DNA from: Apostichopus californicus
Taxonomy: Eukaryota; Echinodermata; Holothuroidea; Aspidochirotida; Stichopodidae
DNA length: 44,907 nt
Reading direction: 5' to 3'
NCBI GenBank assembly: GCA_020650975.1
Contig: JAIPMN010005662.1
Coordinates: 1-44,907 of the forward strand
Part shown: positions 43,951 to 44,907 of the stretch, piece after piece
How positions within the stretch are numbered: position 1 is the first letter of the stretch
How the letters are laid out: each line of letters starts with the position of its first letter
The notes under the pieces: generated by a model
What the model saw: the letters and a program-made list of their open reading frames with translations, nothing else
What the model was told of the DNA's origin: nothing
Databases searched by the model: none
Program-made: the position numbers and the translations under genes

Positions 43951-44330
43951 CCAGGTCCAAAATTACCATACTTTTACCATGGTAACTTACCACACTTTTA
44001 CCATGGTAATACCATGGTAGATCCATGGTAAAGCATGGTAATGTGTGGTAAGTTACCATGGTATACCATGGTATTTTGGCCCTATGGACATGGTAAACCA
44101 TGGTAATACCATGGTAAATTTACATAAAATTTACCATGCTTTTACCACACGTTCACCTCAAATTTACCGCGGTAAAAGGCCCTACATTCACCACACTTTA
44201 CATCAAAATTATCATTTATTTACCATGGTTTTTATTTCAGCACACGTTTCTCAGCACAGTGAATATTTAGCTCCATAAGGAATACTGTGCATTCACCAAA
44301 CATAACATCAGAGTTACCATGCTTTCACCA
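43951..44330. repeat. TACCATGGTA palindrome array with perfect 20-bp inverted repeat
   Basis: Begins CCCAGGTCCAAAATTACCAT. More than ten TACCATG/CATGGTA words occur. ACCATGGTAACTTACCACAC at 43976-43995 is matched by its exact complement at 44043-44062, giving a stem with a 47-base loop that is itself rich in CCATGG. It decays to TTACC.. words towards 44330. Non-coding. Confidence 0.85.
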
Positions 44331-44440
44331 CGCCTTACAATACTATCTATTATACAAAATTCTCAAATGCCATTTGTTTAGCAATTCAATTGACCAAATC
44401 GGAAAAATGACTGACTGACGTTAACCCTAATAATAGCAAC
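44331..44440. other. Short spacer before a CCAAT box
   Basis: Nothing recognised. Confidence 0.3.
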
Positions 44441-44640
44441 AGCCAATCAGAGAATACCTCATGAAACCATAACAACTGCAAGTGGAAGATTTAGCTGGAG
44501 CCATTTCATCTCCATGCTCATGCGAGAGTCACAACGGTAAAGATCTGTGAGTTGCTTCGAACACAATAACATGGCGGGTATGGGGAACTGGAAGTACGAG
44601 AAGTTTATTAATATATTTCCAAGAGAGAAGAAACAACTCT
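44441..44640 (+). other. Possible host promoter and first exon
   Basis: AGCCAATCAG at 44441-44450 matches the CCAAT-box consensus. ATGGCG at 44571 opens MAGMGNWKYEKFINIFPREK, ending at TGA 44640, or splicing at the GGTATGG just after the start. The gene would continue off the window. Confidence 0.25.
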
Positions 44641-44824
44641 GAACACAGCATGCGGTGCGTGCCTTGCGTAGGCCCTATATTAGATACCCCTGACCTCACT
44701 GGATGTCTTGCTGGGGAAGGCCTTCAGCACTCGAGCTGGGAATAGGAAAGAATGAAGACTGGAAAGTCAAAGATTTCCGTTGAACAGAGTACAATATGAG
44801 CCAATTCCGTCTCCAATGTGAGCA

Positions 44825-44907
44825 GGCCCGTAGCCACGGAGTGGGGAGGGGCATTTCGAGGCAATTCCCCACCAAAAAATATTTCTCCCCCCACCAATGA
44901 TAATTGA
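44825..44907. repeat. Possible end of a dispersed repeat (GGCCCGTAGCC motif)
   Basis: CAGGCCCGTAGCCACGGAGT followed by G-rich then C-rich stretches. The GGCCCGTAGCC...GGGG phrase is common at repeat ends in marine invertebrate DNA (recalled, not searched). Cut by the window edge. Confidence 0.3.

Noticed and set aside
1-44907. tRNA, rRNA or other structured RNA genes
   Set aside because: No B-box (GGTTCGANNCC) with a matching acceptor stem was seen; GGTTCGAACT near 13629 has no cloverleaf around it.
1-44907. LTR retroelements, Polintons or capsid/envelope genes
   Set aside because: No protease, integrase, capsid or family-B polymerase motifs and no long terminal direct repeats recognised. 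R1/R2 direct repeats were considered as LTRs but lack LTR ends and internal retroviral genes.

Overview
This is eukaryotic DNA, most likely from a marine invertebrate. Coding stretches are split by GT-AG introns, CpG is not depleted, and most recognisable coding sequence comes from decayed transposable elements typical of echinoderm, hemichordate, lancelet or cnidarian genomes. Ten copies of the palindrome TAGGCCTA scattered through unique DNA made me lean to an echinoderm, but that is only an impression. No operon, tRNA, rRNA, CRISPR array or LTR/virus-like element was recognised.

Layout. 1-5.75 kb: a degenerate copy of a multi-domain gene (DUF6589-like region, PIN/FEN1-like nuclease fold, tesmin-type CXC cysteine motif), split cleanly by a 2.3-kb CR1/L2-like LINE with a short target-site duplication. 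5.75-9.6 kb: a nine-unit minisatellite, a 105-bp duplication and C-rich low-complexity DNA. 9.6-14.8 kb: a minus-strand MADF-BESS gene whose second intron holds, in antisense, a PIF/Harbinger transposase exon; TTAA-flanked MITEs are scattered around. 15.0-19.4 kb: a spliced En/Spm (CACTA)-like Tnp2 transposase relic. 20.4-25 kb: a truncated MITE, ACGTT-rich palindromic elements and repeats R1 and R2.

23-31.4 kb is a nest of repeats (R1, R2, a 138-bp array, a 204-bp array, a 21-bp TCCCGGTCGTCCAT motif). They surround a three-exon gene encoding two Cys/His finger-like motifs, a long acidic tract and a tyrosine-recombinase-like domain. 31.4-35.6 kb has a minus-strand LINE fragment, a 295-bp tandem repeat and three frame-compatible minus-strand exons that may belong to a host gene. 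35.7-38.3 kb has an ACGTT tandem repeat and two arrays of a CCAGATAT/CCATATATGG lexicon.

38.63-42.71 kb is the clearest element: an ISL2EU-type DNA transposon with matching terminal inverted repeats, a THAP-DDE transposase on the plus strand and a convergent SWIM-YqaJ nuclease on the minus strand. 42.7-44.9 kb holds a possible terminal host exon, a TACCATGGTA array with a perfect 20-bp inverted repeat, and a possible host first exon.

All family assignments come from reading translated motifs by eye; no search was run.
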